A DNA stretch of 64,000 nt from Carallia brachiata (lineage: Eukaryota > Streptophyta > Magnoliopsida > Malpighiales > Rhizophoraceae): positions 1,833,427 through 1,897,426 of the forward strand of contig JADCRB010000017.1 in assembly GCA_021464245.1 (NCBI GenBank), read 5' to 3'. The notes beneath the pieces are model-generated. The model did no database searches, was not told where the DNA came from, and worked only from the letters and a program-made list of their open reading frames with translations. Of the stretch, positions 45,746 to 59,706 are shown one piece after another. A program made the translations under genes and the position numbers. Every line of letters begins with the position of its first letter. Position 1 is the stretch's first letter.

Positions 45746-48700
45746 AAATTTACGAGTCCCCATTTACACTATCATGCCATGATTTAGAGACTACCTTCCA
45801 TAATAGGTTGCACAAGGTCTTGTTAAATGCTTCAGCCAAGCAATTAGACGGGGCATTGTACATCGATGACTTGTACTACTTGAACTTGAACTTTTCACAC
45901 AGCTTGTCCATCAAATTGTTGTCGAATTGTTTGCAATTATTAGTGATGATGAACCGAGAGACTCTATAGCGATAGATCAGATGAGTTCGGATGAAGTTGA
46001 CAACATGTTCCTTCTTTACTTCTCTAAGTGGAGTAGCTTCAACCCATTTCGAGAAGTAGTCTGTTGTTGTGAGAATGTAAAGGTGGCCCAAAGATGATTT
46101 TGGCAAAGGCCCTACTAAATAAAGTCCCCAATCTTTAAAGGGCCAGGATGACACAGTTGGATGTAGCGGCGCTAGTGGTTGATGAATGTAATTTGCATGG
46201 AATTGACAAGCTTGACAAGTTTTAGCAAACTCCATTGCCTCATGTACTATGGTTGGCCAGTAGCATCTCATTCTTCTGAGCTGAAAGTACAACTTAGACC
46301 CTGATTGATGTCTGCCACAAACTCCAGAATGTGCTTCAGCAAGAGTTTGTTTTGCCTTGTTATTGCCCAGGCAGCGAAGTAAAACTTTATCAAAAGACCT
46401 TTGATATAGAGCATCTTTGAGATATATGAAGTGGGGAGCTCGTCGTTCAATTTCTGTCTTATGACAATGATTTTTGGGCAGCTTTCTGTGCTGTAGGTAA
46501 TCAATGATTGGTTGGCGCAAATCCTCGTCCTTAGTAAGATGTATAGATACAACGTCAGTTATTTCACTTTCTCCATCATCTTCCTGTGGCACGATCCACT
46601 TCTGGCATATGGCAACAACTATAGCTTGGATTTTTAACTTTGCGAGAGAGGTAGCCAAGTTAGCCAACACGTCTACTTGAGAGTTCTCTCGACGAGGAAT
46701 ATGCTCCAAGGTAATGCTTTCAAATTCGTCCATCAACTGTCGGGCGCATCGATAGTAAAGCATAAGGTCCTCTTTCTTCACATCATACAACCCTGTAAGT
46801 TGGTTGATGATGAGCTGGGAATCGCCGTGGACTTTTATTGTTGGAATCTTCATATCAATAGCTATTTAGAGACCAATGATCAAAGTTCGGTACTTGGCAA
46901 CGTTATTTGAGCATAACTCACTGAGAATGATAGCATATGATAGTATTTGTCATTGAGGAGTGACGAATACTATGCCAGCACCCGTACCATCGTGCGTTGC
47001 CACCCCATTGAAGAACATTGTCCATAGTGGTGAGGTCTCGATGTAAAAGACTTATTTATCTGGGAGGTCGTCTGTAAACTTCTAATCATATGGAGTAGGG
47101 TAATCTATAAGAAAATATGCTAGAGCTTGTCCTTTAATTATTTTCTGAGGCACGTAGACAAGGTCTATAAAATTATTGCTCACTTGGCAAGTCATCCTAA
47201 CAAGACTGGTCTGGACAAGATGTACTTGACAGGATCAGCTCTGGTAATGAGGCAGACCGTGTGAGTCTGCATGTAGTGCTTTGGTTATCAATGGCGAAGA
47301 ATAGTGCTAGACACGTTTTTCGATGGGCGAGTAGTTCAATTCTAGACCGTTCAAGGTTCTGCTCAAGTAGTATAGGGCAACCTCTTTTCCTTGCCCATTC
47401 TCCTGAGCGAGCAGAGCTCTTAAAAACCTTTTCTGTGCAGCAATATGGAGAATCAATGGTTTTCCTTGAATCAGAGCAGCTAAGACCGGTGGATTGGAAA
47501 TGTACTTCTTTATACTTTCGAAAGCTTTGCTACAAGCTTCATCCCATTCAAAGTTGACATCCTTCTTCATTAGCCGGTGAAAATGTTGACACCTCTCAGC
47601 TAAGTTGGAGATGAAACGGCGAATGTAGACCAACTTTCCTTGTAGGCTTCGTAGCTCTTGCAGGTTTTTAAGTTCAGGCACCTTTTGAATTGCCTCAACG
47701 TTTGACTAATCAACTTCGATGTCACGATGGCGCACCACGAACCCAAGAAACTTTTGTGATGTGACACCGAATGTGCACTTGAGAAGGTTCATTTTGAGTT
47801 GATGTTTGTATCGTCTTTCAAACACCGTCTGGAGATCCTCGAGATGGTCTTTGCGCTCCTTAGTCTTTACCACCAGATCATCAACGTAGCATTCTTACGA
47901 TCTTATACAGTATGTCATCGAAAATCTTTTGCATGGCATGCTGATAAGTAGCGATAGCAATCTTTAATCCAAACGGCAAAACTTTGTAGTACAAAATTCT
48001 TTTTGGCTTCGTGGCCGGTAATTGTATCGACTATGATTTCTGTTATGGGTAACGAAAAGTCATCTTTTGGGCAGACTCGATTGAGGTCCTTAAAATCAAT
48101 ACAAACTCTTAGTTGTCGATTCTTCTTTCTTACCGAGACTATATTGGCAATCCACATTGGGTAAGTAACCTCTCGGATGAAGCCAGCATTGATCAGTTTG
48201 TTGACTTTTTCCTCAATTTTCCGAATAAGTTCTGGACGAAATCGTCATTGTGGTTGCTTAATTGGACAGACGCTCTTTTTTATTGCCAAGTGATGCACTG
48301 TAATTTTTGGGTCGAGTCCGGGCATTTCTTTGTAGCTCCATGCAAACACATCATTGTATTGACATAATACTCAAACATATTCCTGCTCTTCTTCGGGTGT
48401 GAGTAAAGCACTCACGAATGTTGGTCGAGGATCTTTTAAAGAGCCGACATTGACTTCACTGAGTTCATCAACAGTGGCTTGGCCACCATGTTCAAGCTTT
48501 AAGGGAGCCTCTTTTACTTTGCCGTCTGATAAGTTGAATTCGGCCTCATCGCTATCGTGACATGGAGTGTAGAAATCCTGACTTCATCTTCCTTGTTTGA
48601 CAGGACAGACCTATCTTGTTTAATGGTGATGGTGATGGCACGTGTATCGGCTGCTCAGATTCGACTCTTCAGCGTGATCCACATAAGTGACTTTTCCTGA

Positions 48701-51700
48701 TAGTCTAAGTCGGGTCGGGACTTTGAAAATTGAGTAGTGGTGTCATGCATGGATAACAGTGTATCCATTGTATTGGGGTTTGAGAAGTCACAGACTACTT
48801 TAGCGAGGAGTCTATATGCGTTATGATCAAATCCTGCATCTGTTCTATTTTCTGGAAGCGACCCATACTCAACTGCCCTCGTGAGTGGTTTAATGAAGCG
48901 TTTTAGTAGTTTTGAAGATAAGACCGACTCAATCTTCGGGAGTGGTAAGACGTGAGTCTACTTCAAATCGTAATGCTCTTCTTTTTGGGTTGGCGGTGTT
49001 TTTCCTCTTGTTTGGGATTAGTACAATAAGAAAAGAGAGGCTGACCTTTTGGACGCCGTGACTTTGGCATATAGTGTGAGACCGGAGAGGGACTCAAAGA
49101 TGCAGTCTCCTGAGGGTGAAGTTTAGCAGACTATGGAAGCTTTTCTTTTGTAAGAGTCTGGGGGTGAGCATTAACAGAGTCTTTGATAGCTTTAACTTAT
49201 TTACAGATGCCTCTAGTCAAGGGAGCTTTTGATGGGACGATCTCAGGATTGTCCGTGTAGATGTAGAAGACTGCATTCGCAAATGTGATTCAATATCATC
49301 AAATGGCTTTAAGTTGACATTGACTTTTTGAACGTCATCCCTGTAGTATTTCAAGCACTAATGCAAACTTGAAAGCACAACTTCATTTTCCTGAATCTAC
49401 GGTCGTCCTAGTAGCATCTTGTACGTGGTACGTGTATCGATCACGTGGAATAGAGTGCTTGAAGTGAGATCACCGATAGTCAACTCTAAGCGAATCATGC
49501 TAATTGCCTTTTGTCTACCTTGATTAAAGCCATGAATTGTCAAGTGGTTGTTTGATAATTCGTCAATACCGATGTCGAGCTCCGTTATGGTGGATTTTGG
49601 GATGATATTAACTACCGAACCATCATCAATCAAGACGCATTAGACCTTCTACTCTCTCACATAGCCAGAGACATATATTGGTCGATTGTGAGGCTTAGAA
49701 GCTAGCAGGAGATCCTCATCTGAAAATGAGATAGCGAAGTAACATCCGACATAATTTTGGATTGTCCGATCATCCGTTGAGTTGGAATCACCTGAAGGTA
49801 GAGATTCTGTTGAGGTATGAAGAGCATTGCCAACGTGGTTCTGCCAGACTTCAGTTGACTATAAAGTTGTAAGTAGTTGAGGGTTAATGACAAGAATTTG
49901 GAGAGCTTTAGATACCTTCTCTATTGCTGACTTTTTTATGTCATATGGCTCCTTCTTACAGCTTGTCGCTTCTTCTAATAGACTTGAAGTGATGGTGGTC
50001 TAGTTGGCCAAGGTTATGCCTTCCTGGTCTAGAATGATTTCATTCTGGCTCTTGAGTTTCATGATCAGCTCATTCAAAACGAAACACTTCTTGATCGGGT
50101 GACTTACTATGCGGTGATATTTACAGAATCCTGAGTTGCTGACTCGATTCTTTTCATTGAACCGCTTGCACTTTAAGAGTTCGATTAGCTTCGCCTCCAA
50201 GAGTTGGTAAAGAATGTCTGAGACGTCTGAGTTAGGAAATGGATACTACTTTTGCTCAACTCTTGCAATGTCACCCTTTGTCTTTTCAGTTGTTTTGGCT
50301 GAGTTGTTTGGGTCGGAGAATTTACCTTTGCTTTAGCTCCCACTTTTACTGATACGATGTCTATAGTCATTACTTCTTTGCCTTTTCTTGAGCTATTAGG
50401 CTTCTTAGTCTCCCTTTTACCTCTTTGCTAGTTCAACTGAATGGGAACTGTGCCTCCCGAATGTTGGATGCTTATCTTCATGTCATGCCTGCGGGTCGCC
50501 AGTTCTTCGAAAATGCGAGGTTTGATGCCTTGTAAAATGTATAATAGTTCTTACTGCATCCCCTAAATACACATATGTACAGTAGAAGTCTCTGTCAGGC
50601 GATCCTTGCAGTCCAAACTGAGAGCGCGCCATCTATTGATATATTCGACGATGGGCTCTCCCTTTCTTTACTTGGTACTGGTAAGCTCCATCATACTTAT
50701 CGTTCTCCAAATGCTAAAAAATATGTTGAGGAACTCTCGTTATAACTGTTCCCAACTGTCGATCGATTCTTGTTCAAGATTTATGAACCAAGTGAAGGCG
50801 ATGTTCCTGAGTGAATTAACAAACTGCTTAACCAAGAGATCTCCATAAGTCCCTGTGTTGTTGCAAGTTTTGGCAAAGTGAGCAACGTTCTGTTTGGAAT
50901 CACCTCGTCCGTTAAATTGTTGAAATTTGGACGATTGGGAGCTGAAAGGCATGCTGGAATTTTTGATCCGTCTAGTGTACGATTTGATGTAGATATGTGA
51001 TCTTTGGAAGGATGCAGTTTGTTGTAAGTGGATTGTATTAGCTATCATGTCCTGTAATTGTTGGACAGATAGCGAAGTTACAGAATTTAAAGGTGGCAGT
51101 TGTATGAAACTGTTTGCCTACTTTTCTGCAGTGAAGACATCAGTTGGCGTTGCTTCTAGAGTAAAATCAGGTAGATATAATTGCTCCTCGCGCGTCTCAG
51201 GGTCAACTTGGATCGGGGCTTTTCCTTTGAGGGTAGTGATTTGTTGATCTTTTTCCTCGACAGCTCTAATCAACTGCAAAATTCTGTTCTCCAATTCTGT
51301 AATCCTTTCTTCTATATTGGTTGTGTTGGTCATCATGACGGTAACAACGTCGATGTTGATAGATGATGCTCCGTGAAAGACTGGGGTAGAAGGCTCTTCT
51401 GATTCCTCTGTGTTGATCTCTATAGAATGAGTCGGATTCTGTTGAACGGGCGCTAGGACATTGTTTCTAACTTCGATCGGGGTAGATGATCGACTCCTCC
51501 ATGCGGCAAGAGAGTCAAGGGAGAGATCTCGTTACTGTGCGAGCTGTGGACTCTCCGTTTCAATATTTTGTTTGGTTTGGACGGTGAGTAATTGTGTCTG
51601 TCCGTGGGTTTTTAGTCTGCGTACCCAAGTAGGGTAGTTTAAGCAAGTAGTGAAGCAGTTGCCTTCTTACTGATAGCGGCTATTATGTTCCCTTTTGGCG

Positions 51701-51843
51701 CTTTTGAAATGCCAGATACTGTTAAAAATTTCTTTGTTGTTCTTTTTTTTTCTCTTTCTCTCGGCTCCTTTTTGTTCTTTTTTGTTTTTTTTAAGGAACA
51801 AGAGATGAGAGGTGAAGAGGTCCTACCGGACGTGCCAGAAATT

Positions 51844-52649
51844 TATAAGCGATAAAAGTTTCGAGCTTATAATAATTAGACTTGAAAATACAAATACAAA
51901 TTATAAATAAAAAATTTAAAATACAATAAAATTTACGTGAGTTATATCTTCATACAAATCCTCAGATTAGTATTCTTTTGTGACTCCGTCAATGATTACA
52001 TGAGATTGATCTTGAGAGAAATAAATTTCACAACTTTATCTTAAACTGTGTTGACTCTGCTGAGGACTGAGGTTGGATTTGAGATAGACACTTAGACTAC
52101 GTTGAAGACCACAGAAACTTGATATGACTCGATTTGGCTTTATTTTACCGAAAGCTGTAGGGGTTTGTTCTCGAATGTACTGTCTAAATTGTACTAAGGG
52201 CTGTAAGAGGTTTGTCTCAGACAAAATTATAATATTTTAATATTTTAGACTTATACTTACAAATCCAGATCTGAGGTAATCGAAGAGTATAAACCCAAAA
52301 TATACTTAAAAATAAGTATAAAATTTTTTTTTTAATTTTGTATCTGAGATATCTTTCTCAATGAAGTATAGAGAGTATACCTCAGAATACAAAAATATAA
52401 CGAAACAAGAAAATTTTTTGAAGAATTTAGAATCCTTTCGTTTTCTTTCAGGTTTTTCCCTATTTCTGGATTGCAATTTTGTTTGATGATCCTTTAAATT
52501 AAGGGGAGGGTCAATTTATAGGTCTATCCTCCCTTGTGGGAAATGAACAATTAGGTCGGCCTCGCCGATTTTAATTTTTTGAAATCGACAATGCTGAACA
52601 TGACCATTGATTTTTTTTTTTTTACTTTTTGACAAAAACGTATTTTACA
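51844..52649 (-). repeat. 5' LTR of the Gypsy element
   Basis: An 806-base copy of 41459-42277. Its first base pair on the plus side is TA in place of TG, a point change. Directly inside it the minus strand reads TTCTGGCACGTCCGGTAGGA, which resembles the TGGCACGCCCGGTGGGAC sequence seen next to the 5' LTR of Tat elements. Confidence 0.9.
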
Positions 52650-55600
52650 CTAAATTTTGCACATACTCAATTCTGAATCTATCTATCTTCTTAGATTTTG
52701 ACTGAAGCGTTGACAACCACAGGTTTTATTAGTTAGAAAATTGTTGGAGAAAATTGAGCAATAGCTTTTGTTCGCAGTACAATAATCCTTTATTAGTTAG
52801 AAAATTGTTGGAGAATTTTGTTTGATGTTATTCACCAAGTCACAGAAGTTGTAAAGCGTAATTTAGTTTACCGGTAGCATCTATTCGTATAAATTAACGC
52901 ACACTCAATACGGTTATCAACATGTTTTGGTAACTTCTCCGTGGTAGAGAACGAGTTTCAATTCTATTCAATGTTTTTTTTTTTTTAAAAAAAAAATTGA
53001 GTGGATCAACCTATAATAAATGAGTCAACTCATCCCAATAAGACTAACAACTCACATCAGGGAATTTTCCAATGCAAGAAACCGCGTTAGGAAACTAACA
53101 GTGATTGTGATGAAAACGAGATGACAGGTTTTTGTTGATACAAACAAAAATAGTTGAGTTGTTTATTTAGTTCAAATCAAAATTGGAATAACAAAATTAA
53201 TAATGTAAATAAAATAATGGTTGTCCTATTTCGGGACTTTTATAACATAGAGGAATATCACGTTGCCCTTGATTTAAGCGGGTGGCTGCTTCAAGTTTAT
53301 CGTGTTTCGACAATTCTACGTTCAGACGCGTGGACTATCTCGCTGGGGACAAGGCCAGCACATGACTAGCCGTAGCAGAACAAGGTATCTTCTGGAAAAA
53401 CCTTGCTTTGACTTGTATGACCTTTATAGCTATCACAACACCATATCCACATGCTACATGCTAACGGGTAAGACACACAAAATTATCACCTTGAAGTATC
53501 GCAACCGTTAATTTAATTGACAATAAATATTCTAAACATATGATAAATAATTAGAATAGTAACATTTTTATTATTATTTTAAGGCTAAAAATCTTGAATT
53601 CTACCTTTAATTAGAATAAATTATTTAAAAAATATTTAATTTGTATTCGTGTCACGTTAAGATGATTTGTGTCCATATAATGAAGTTGATTTAATGTTTT
53701 TATTTCTATTCATTCCATTGATATTACTTCGGAACTTAAATTTGTCGTAACATTGGCATGTATTTTGTTATGAGCAAATCAAGTGTCTTGACGTTTTATT
53801 CAACTTTATAGACACAATAATCACATAAAATATTTATATGTAATGGGCCAAAGAGTCGCAATTTCTTGGAAGAATTGTCAAAGTACCGCTATATTCTTCA
53901 CGCGCAATGCCTCCATCAATGCACACAAGCCTGTCAATGGCTGCCTGAACAGACAGCGGGAACATCCAAAATCACGAGTCCTCTATCTTGACTGTCGAGA
54001 ACCACTACAATAATTTTCGCATATTCTCATGCAATGGAGCCCATTGGTCTGGCTAAATCCAAATATCAATGGTCATTATCAAGAATATAATTCATGGGAT
54101 ATCATAAGTCTGCTCGTTAAGATGGATGATTGCATTCACTACTGGACCTTAATTAATTTGCTTGCTGTGTCCAACTTTAAGTAGTTTATTTTCTTTATTT
54201 TGTTAATGAAATTACAGATTTTTATTAAAATTTGATTTTGCATTATGATATCTCTTACAATATAATACATATTTTTAAGATCTCGAGTATCAGTCAAAAT
54301 CAATAAGATTAGTTTTATAATAGCAATATGTAATATTTTAGCAGTAACAGTCGGTAGGTTTTGAGGTAGATCTTCTTTCCCAAAAATCGTCGAGGTCCAT
54401 TTTTGGGATGGAGCCGCAAAAGTAGGCATAACTTGCGCGCACGAATTAGCTGACTAGAATACTGCTAGGCACTGCCAAGGATTAGAAGAAAGAAAAATGT
54501 ACCATCCCTTCGATGCGAACTTGTGGTTAGTCGATTTCGTTCTTATCGTAAAATCAAAAGTTTGATTGTTAATCACAGTGTTTGATGGAATTAAACGAAC
54601 GGTTTAGTTATATTTATTGGACAATTGAGGGTTTGCTCCCTCAAATTGTCAGTCTATATAATATAATTTACCTTACGGAAAGCCAGCACAATCATTTTCA
54701 TTAAATTTATGAGTGTCACATTTACTTTCTCATTCTCAAGACCAAAGATAAAAAAAAAATAAAAATAGAAGAAAAATGTTGTGCAAACAACCAATCCCTT
54801 GTAAGCTTTTGGAATTTTCCAATACTCTAGAGATGCTTCTTGGATCGAAATCTACCGATCCATTCAGAAGCTTGGCGACTAATGTTGATAATTGATTGAT
54901 GCCATCTATGCCATGACGAAACACACAATAATCCAACGTCACATGTTTTATTTTATTGTCCACGAGAAACCAACCCCGTGATGAGCACACCAAAGAATTT
55001 TGACAAGTTATCTCTTTTAGTAATCTCCGATTTTGAATCTTAATTTGTATTTGCTTATTTAAAATAGTTACAATCTAGTGTAAAAGTCAAAACCATTACT
55101 ACAATTTCTTAAGTTTTTTAACTTCAATATCTTTTCTATTGTCCAATTCTCCGATATAGGATTTGTTACGTTTATTTAGTACTGATTATTGTTATTGTTG
55201 TTGATTGATGTTAGTAATTATTAATTATTGATATTAATTACTATTACTGTTAAACAAAATAAGTTTATAATATTTAGTTAGATTAACGTTTATAATTGTT
55301 GATTAAATAATAAAATAACTATTTGTAGTCAAACATAAAATTCGTATAGATATGAAAAAAAATAATTAAAGAGTATTTTAATCAAATATCATTGTTTTAA
55401 TCCAAAATTAGCTCAAGGTGCTTTTTGAATCAGCTACTCTTGCAAAACATTATTAGCAAATAACAAGTTCATCAAATACTATTTGTTAGTATTACATTTT
55501 GAGCTCTGAAGTACCTTTGAAGAAAAAAAGGGAATAGTTTGACTAACCTTTCACTGTATGGTCTATCGCTACAATCTAGTCCTTCAATCATCTAGAAATT

Positions 55601-55980
55601 TTTAATTAGATAAAAAAAATATGGAATTAGTGTCTATTATATTTAATACATATAATTATTCTAATTCTCTAAACTTTAGTTATTGATTAGATAAATGAGA
55701 TTTGAAAGCTCTTTTTTAGTAGTTAATAACTTAAACTTTTTATATGGCTTGAATTTTAATTTTGAAAATAAGAGTGTAAGATTTATTATAATAGAAAAAA
55801 TTAATCAATTATATAACTTACGATCTAATAAATATTTTAATGAAAAAAAAACATTATAAATTGTAACAACTGATTGGATACACATTATAGACCAACAAAG
55901 ACATTATGCAAGCAAAACAACGGAGGCAGAAAATAAAGACTCCAAGCACATGAATGAATTGAAAAATATATACATAAATG
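52650..55980. other. intergenic region with possible relic LTR
   Basis: The stretch 52700-52960 has TTATCAACATGTTTTGGTAA and CTTCTCCGTGGTAGAGAACG, reminiscent of the conserved part of some plant LTRs, and a local duplication of TTATTAGTTAGAAAATTGTT (52726 and 52792). Medium-complexity segments at 53230-53520, 53850-54060 and 54330-54520 have no recognisable protein similarity. A hairpin lies at 54619-54650. AT-rich sequence at 55150-55330 is similar in texture to the subterminal parts of the hAT elements. No gene is supported. Confidence 0.45.
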
Positions 55981-56006
55981 CACACACACACACACACACA
56001 CACACA
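55981..56006. repeat. (CA)n microsatellite
   Basis: An uninterrupted run of 13 CA units. Confidence 0.95.
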
Positions 56007-59000
56007 TGTATATTCTAGCCATTATTAAATTAATTATGAAGGGTACTTTTTTTTTTATCAATTATTAAATTAATATTCAAGAGCCGAAATTGGACTTATC
56101 GAGAAAAATGCTGGAAATTTAATCATCAACGGGAAGACCAACAAAACTGCAATTGGAATGAACGATTTTCTGGCCAATGAACAGGACTTTTTGATACTGT
56201 GGGAATATTTTTCTACGACGATCCCATGACTCGTTATAATTGTTTAGAAACAAACATGTTGAAAGAATATCTAGCAGCTAGCCATAAAGAGCCTGGCTAT
56301 TAGACATAACGATTTTTCTGCCATGCTGGTTTGTCCCTTTTGGATAAAATAGCGCAAGTTAGGCACATGATTGTCAAAATAAGTCAGCTAAAATTCTAGC
56401 TTCTGACAAAAGTGTAAAATTTTATCTCAGGAAGGCGAGATCGCACCATACAAATTAAAAGTCAAAGTGCTCATGTATTTGGGGATCTTTAACATGTATA
56501 CTATATTATAAGGAGTTCGTTGAAATCTCTTTGCACATAATTGCTACTATGAACATTGCTAGCCACTCAAGCGGCGGTACTAATTTGATATTGACATACC
56601 AACATATGATTTCCATGGGTATTTCTAATTCGGTTCTATTATATGGGTATAAAAAAAATGTTATATAATTTCTAGATTATAATAACTAATATATTTTATA
56701 TAACTGTAATAAAGAAATATAAACTAAATAAATAATGATATTTTTTATTTTAGATTTTGTCATTATAGTTGTATTAAATATATTATTTGTTACAATATAA
56801 CCACTAAATGACCATTTTTTTTGTTTATCCATACACATTTTTTTTTATAATTCGACTTTTTTTGTAAATTAAGTATAACTTATTCATTATTCCCTTCTTA
56901 AGAGAATTTCTAATTGGATTTATTTTTTTAGTAAATATAATTTACTCATAATCTTATATTAGAGCATAAGTGAGTTTTTTTAAAAATAAATGAGGGTTTT
57001 TTAAAATAAAAAATAAAAAATATATTTGTGTAACGTAAGATTATTAATGAATTATACTCACAATAAAACAAATAAAATTATTAAGCAACTTATCATATAC
57101 AACACAATTAGTAGACTCTATACAAAAAATAAATAAATAAAAAATATAAATTTATATAATATAAAATTATAAATTAATTATATTAGAAAATATATAAAAA
57201 TAACGAGAACCTTCTTTCCTTAGTTGTGTGTGTGTCTGCTGATCTGCTTTATGGTGGGCGGGCTTTTGCAGTACACATGATTTGGTTTTTTGTTTTTTGA
57301 ACGAAAACATGATTTGGTTTTGACTTTTCACAAACAAAATATTTTCTCATCTTTTACAATTGATTATTTTTTTCTCCTCTAATAGGTTAGCACGTTGCTT
57401 CCCCCCACTTCACAAATACAATATTTTTAGATATCCTTTGGACTCATATTTTTTTTTAAACACAAAAAAAAAATTTATTGTAAGTATATCAGTTATTAGA
57501 TCTGTGAATCGAAATCGAAGTATTTCCTATTTAAAAACCTCATTTAACCTAATTTATAGGATGAAACTCACAACTCAAATATTATTAAATTTAAATATAA
57601 TTTCTCCAAACTAATAACAACAAACTAGACGATTCAAGAGTTAAAATTCTCAGACGTTGTCTTTAAAAATCAAATTCGAACCACAAATAGGAGAGGCATG
57701 CCAAATTATTGCCACATTATCACTTCAGATAGTGACTTAGATTTTTCTCTTCCTTTCTTTCGTTAGCTATAGTATACTATTATTTCCTCTAAAGATCTTT
57801 GACCCGATATTCAAATTCATATATTTGTATAAAAATAATAATTTATTCTTATTAAAAATTATTCTCCATTCCCTACTAATAAGACAGGAGAAACTGGGTA
57901 GTTAGAGTTGATAAAAACTGACAATTGAATATAACTCGTATGAAATTGGACTCCATTTTTTTTTTGCATGGACTAAAAGGTCATCCACCCATAACTCATT
58001 TGGAGTCAATTGGGCTTGAAACCCGTGTTCAAAATCGCCTAAAATCATAATCACTTATAACTCGAAGCACCCATAGCCTATAGCCTGAGGCACCCAAACT
58101 CCAATGAAGTCAAAGTATCCGAAAGCCAAGGTACCTAACTCGAAATACTCAGAATCTAAAAGACTCAAAGCTAATCCGACCCAAAACTATGTTTCCAGCT
58201 CTACATACATAGATATGTAAAATCAGCGTCACATGCTATTGCAAATGGGATTTGATACAATACAATGGTTAATTAGTCATGCATTCCCACCATTTTTTTA
58301 GTATATATCTACAGTGTTCCTGAAAGGGATAACACAATATAATCATTGAAAGACAAAACTGTTTCGTTTTCTAGCTAATTAATCCAACTCGTTGAAATGA
58401 GGATAGGATGGAGTTTATACTTTTCAAATACCTAATGTTGTCAACCTTTTTTTTGGGGTTTCTTTTTCTTCTATAGATAGGGTATAGAGACATTAATAAC
58501 AACTTGTTTGGTATAGATGAAATTTTCAGAATTGATTGAATTTGTTCAATTTCTCTTTTGCTTGGTAATTCAGAAGCGCCAAATGCTCTATATTATAGAA
58601 TTTCATAAATTTTGTTCATTAGGCAGCCCATCAATTTTTCTTTCTAAATGGAATAATTATAAATAACAATTTTTTTAAAATGGATGGTATTCGGCGAGAA
58701 TTCAATTGAACTTGTTTTGTTTTATAAATAAGTTGCTAGACCCCCCAAACCATAACTCTGGACTTAACACATTACTGTGATAGGCATATATGGTAGGTCA
58801 GCAAAAGCACATGGATATTATTAGTAACAAAGAAATTTTGATTTAGATCTTTTATTTTTTGGTACAAGCGAACTATAAAGAGTTAGTTATCAAATAAATT
58901 CATTTGAATTCTACTTCTTGGTGCACGTAAAGTTCGTCTTGAAAGACGATATGTTTGCATTTTCCTTTTTTTTTTTTTTAATGTTTTTCGTGTTTTTAAT

Positions 59001-59706
59001 TTGCTATTAAATTAAATTCCGAGATAAAATAAATGACTAAGAAGCTATAAATTGGTTTTCATTTTTCCAAAGCCGCACTTTATCAACATCGGATTATATC
59101 TTACATATATATATAAATCATATTTAAAATTGGAGTGATCAAATTAGTGGTCCTTGTGCTTCAATTTCAGAGCATTAAGGAAGAAATGTGATACCCTTTG
59201 TGATTGCAGTTAACATGAAACTGAGCAGTAGTCAAGTATCATAATTTTTTAACTTTTGTTGACCAAGTAAAAAAATAATTTTTACGAGAATATCACTTTT
59301 GATGTTGATAAGCTGGTGAGATAAGAGCACACCCCACTTCACAAGCACGTTTAGCAGCTGGTAAGTATTATTCTTAACCTGCTAAATATTTTGTTAGAAG
59401 TTTCCAACAATGAGACATATACCTTTGTGTTTTTTTTCTTGCTAGAAATGAATATCTTTGACAAGAAGAAAACAGTACTTTGAGAATGTTTTGTAATCAT
59501 TAATATTACTAAAATTTATAGTGTAATTATCTTATTGCTGTTAATTAGTATGTAATTAACTACAAGTGAGAAGATATATAAAATTTTTTATCTTGTGAAA
59601 ATCTACTGGAATTGTATCATAGATTTATCAAATTAATTTGCAACTATGTTATAAAGCCGATCACCTTTTCCACGCTCTTAAATGTAATATTTTTGAAAAT
59701 ACTCTT
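56007..59706. other. intergenic region
   Basis: No gene is supported. It contains AT-rich stretches (56640-57200), a (GT)n run near 57226, a motif-rich segment at 57900-58190 with recurring ACTCGAAGCACCC- and ACTCGAAATACTC-like units, and T tracts near 58440 and 58967. Confidence 0.5.
57900..58190. repeat. diverged repeat with ACTCGAA-type motifs
   Basis: Units such as ATAACTCGAAGCACCCATAG, CTGAGGCACCCAAACTCC and CCTAACTCGAAATACTCAG recur, followed by AACTATGTTTCCAGCTCTAC. The overall form recalls the element at 11000-11630, and both end in GTTTT or GTTTCC plus a CTCTA motif. Ends are not defined. Confidence 0.3.

Larger units (their letters stand above)
44467..51336 (-). pseudogene. Gypsy gag-pol polyprotein remnant
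   Basis: From right to left on the minus strand: gag with a coiled-coil start (IEERITELENRILQLIRAVE, about 51310) and the gag core FQQFNGRGDSKQNVAHFAKT with SLRNIAFTWFINLEQESID near 50800. Protease is MIDDGSVVNIIPKSTI at 49633. Reverse transcriptase starts at about 48370 (DVFAWSYKEMPGLDPKI), continues with LRVCIDFKDLNRVCPKDDF and reaches YVDDLVVK at about 47880. About 30 residues of the palm are missing after TGHEA. Next come RNase H (47681-47307), the second RNase H (about 46850, IPTIKVHGDSQLIINQL), and integrase with its zinc-binding start and the catalytic segment ILTTTDYFSKWVEA. The second catalytic Asp region reads ITNNCKQFDN (TDN is usual). The integrase tail resumes at 44840-44467 (ECYQASLANAFNRR, KWDG). 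Stops and frameshifts abound. Confidence 0.9.
41459..52649 (-). mobile_element. Ty3/Gypsy LTR retrotransposon of the Tat type
   Basis: LTRs at 41459-42277 and 51844-52649 flank 9.6 kb with gag, protease, reverse transcriptase, RNase H, a second (archaeal-type) RNase H and integrase, in that order on the minus strand. The order of domains and the extra RNase H indicate the Tat/Ogre/Retand group. Flanking bases CTAGA (41454-41458) and CTAAA (52650-52654) may be a 5-base target duplication with one change. Inside, integrase is split by an insertion at about 44850-45745, and the 3' region carries tandem repeats. Many stops, and a missing part of reverse transcriptase, make it non-autonomous. Confidence 0.9.

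Noticed and set aside
53154..53511. Overlapping frames in a higher-complexity segment
   Set aside because: The translation shows no recognisable domain. It may be a gene relic, but I cannot support a call.
53850..54060. Higher-complexity segment with a minus-strand reading FPLSVQAAIDRLVCIDGG
   Set aside because: It looks coding-like over about 20 residues only. No start, splice sites or family could be assigned.
55150..55345. AT-rich sequence resembling hAT subterminal regions
   Set aside because: Similar texture (ATTATTGTTATTGTTG), but neither inverted ends nor an 8-base duplication could be found.
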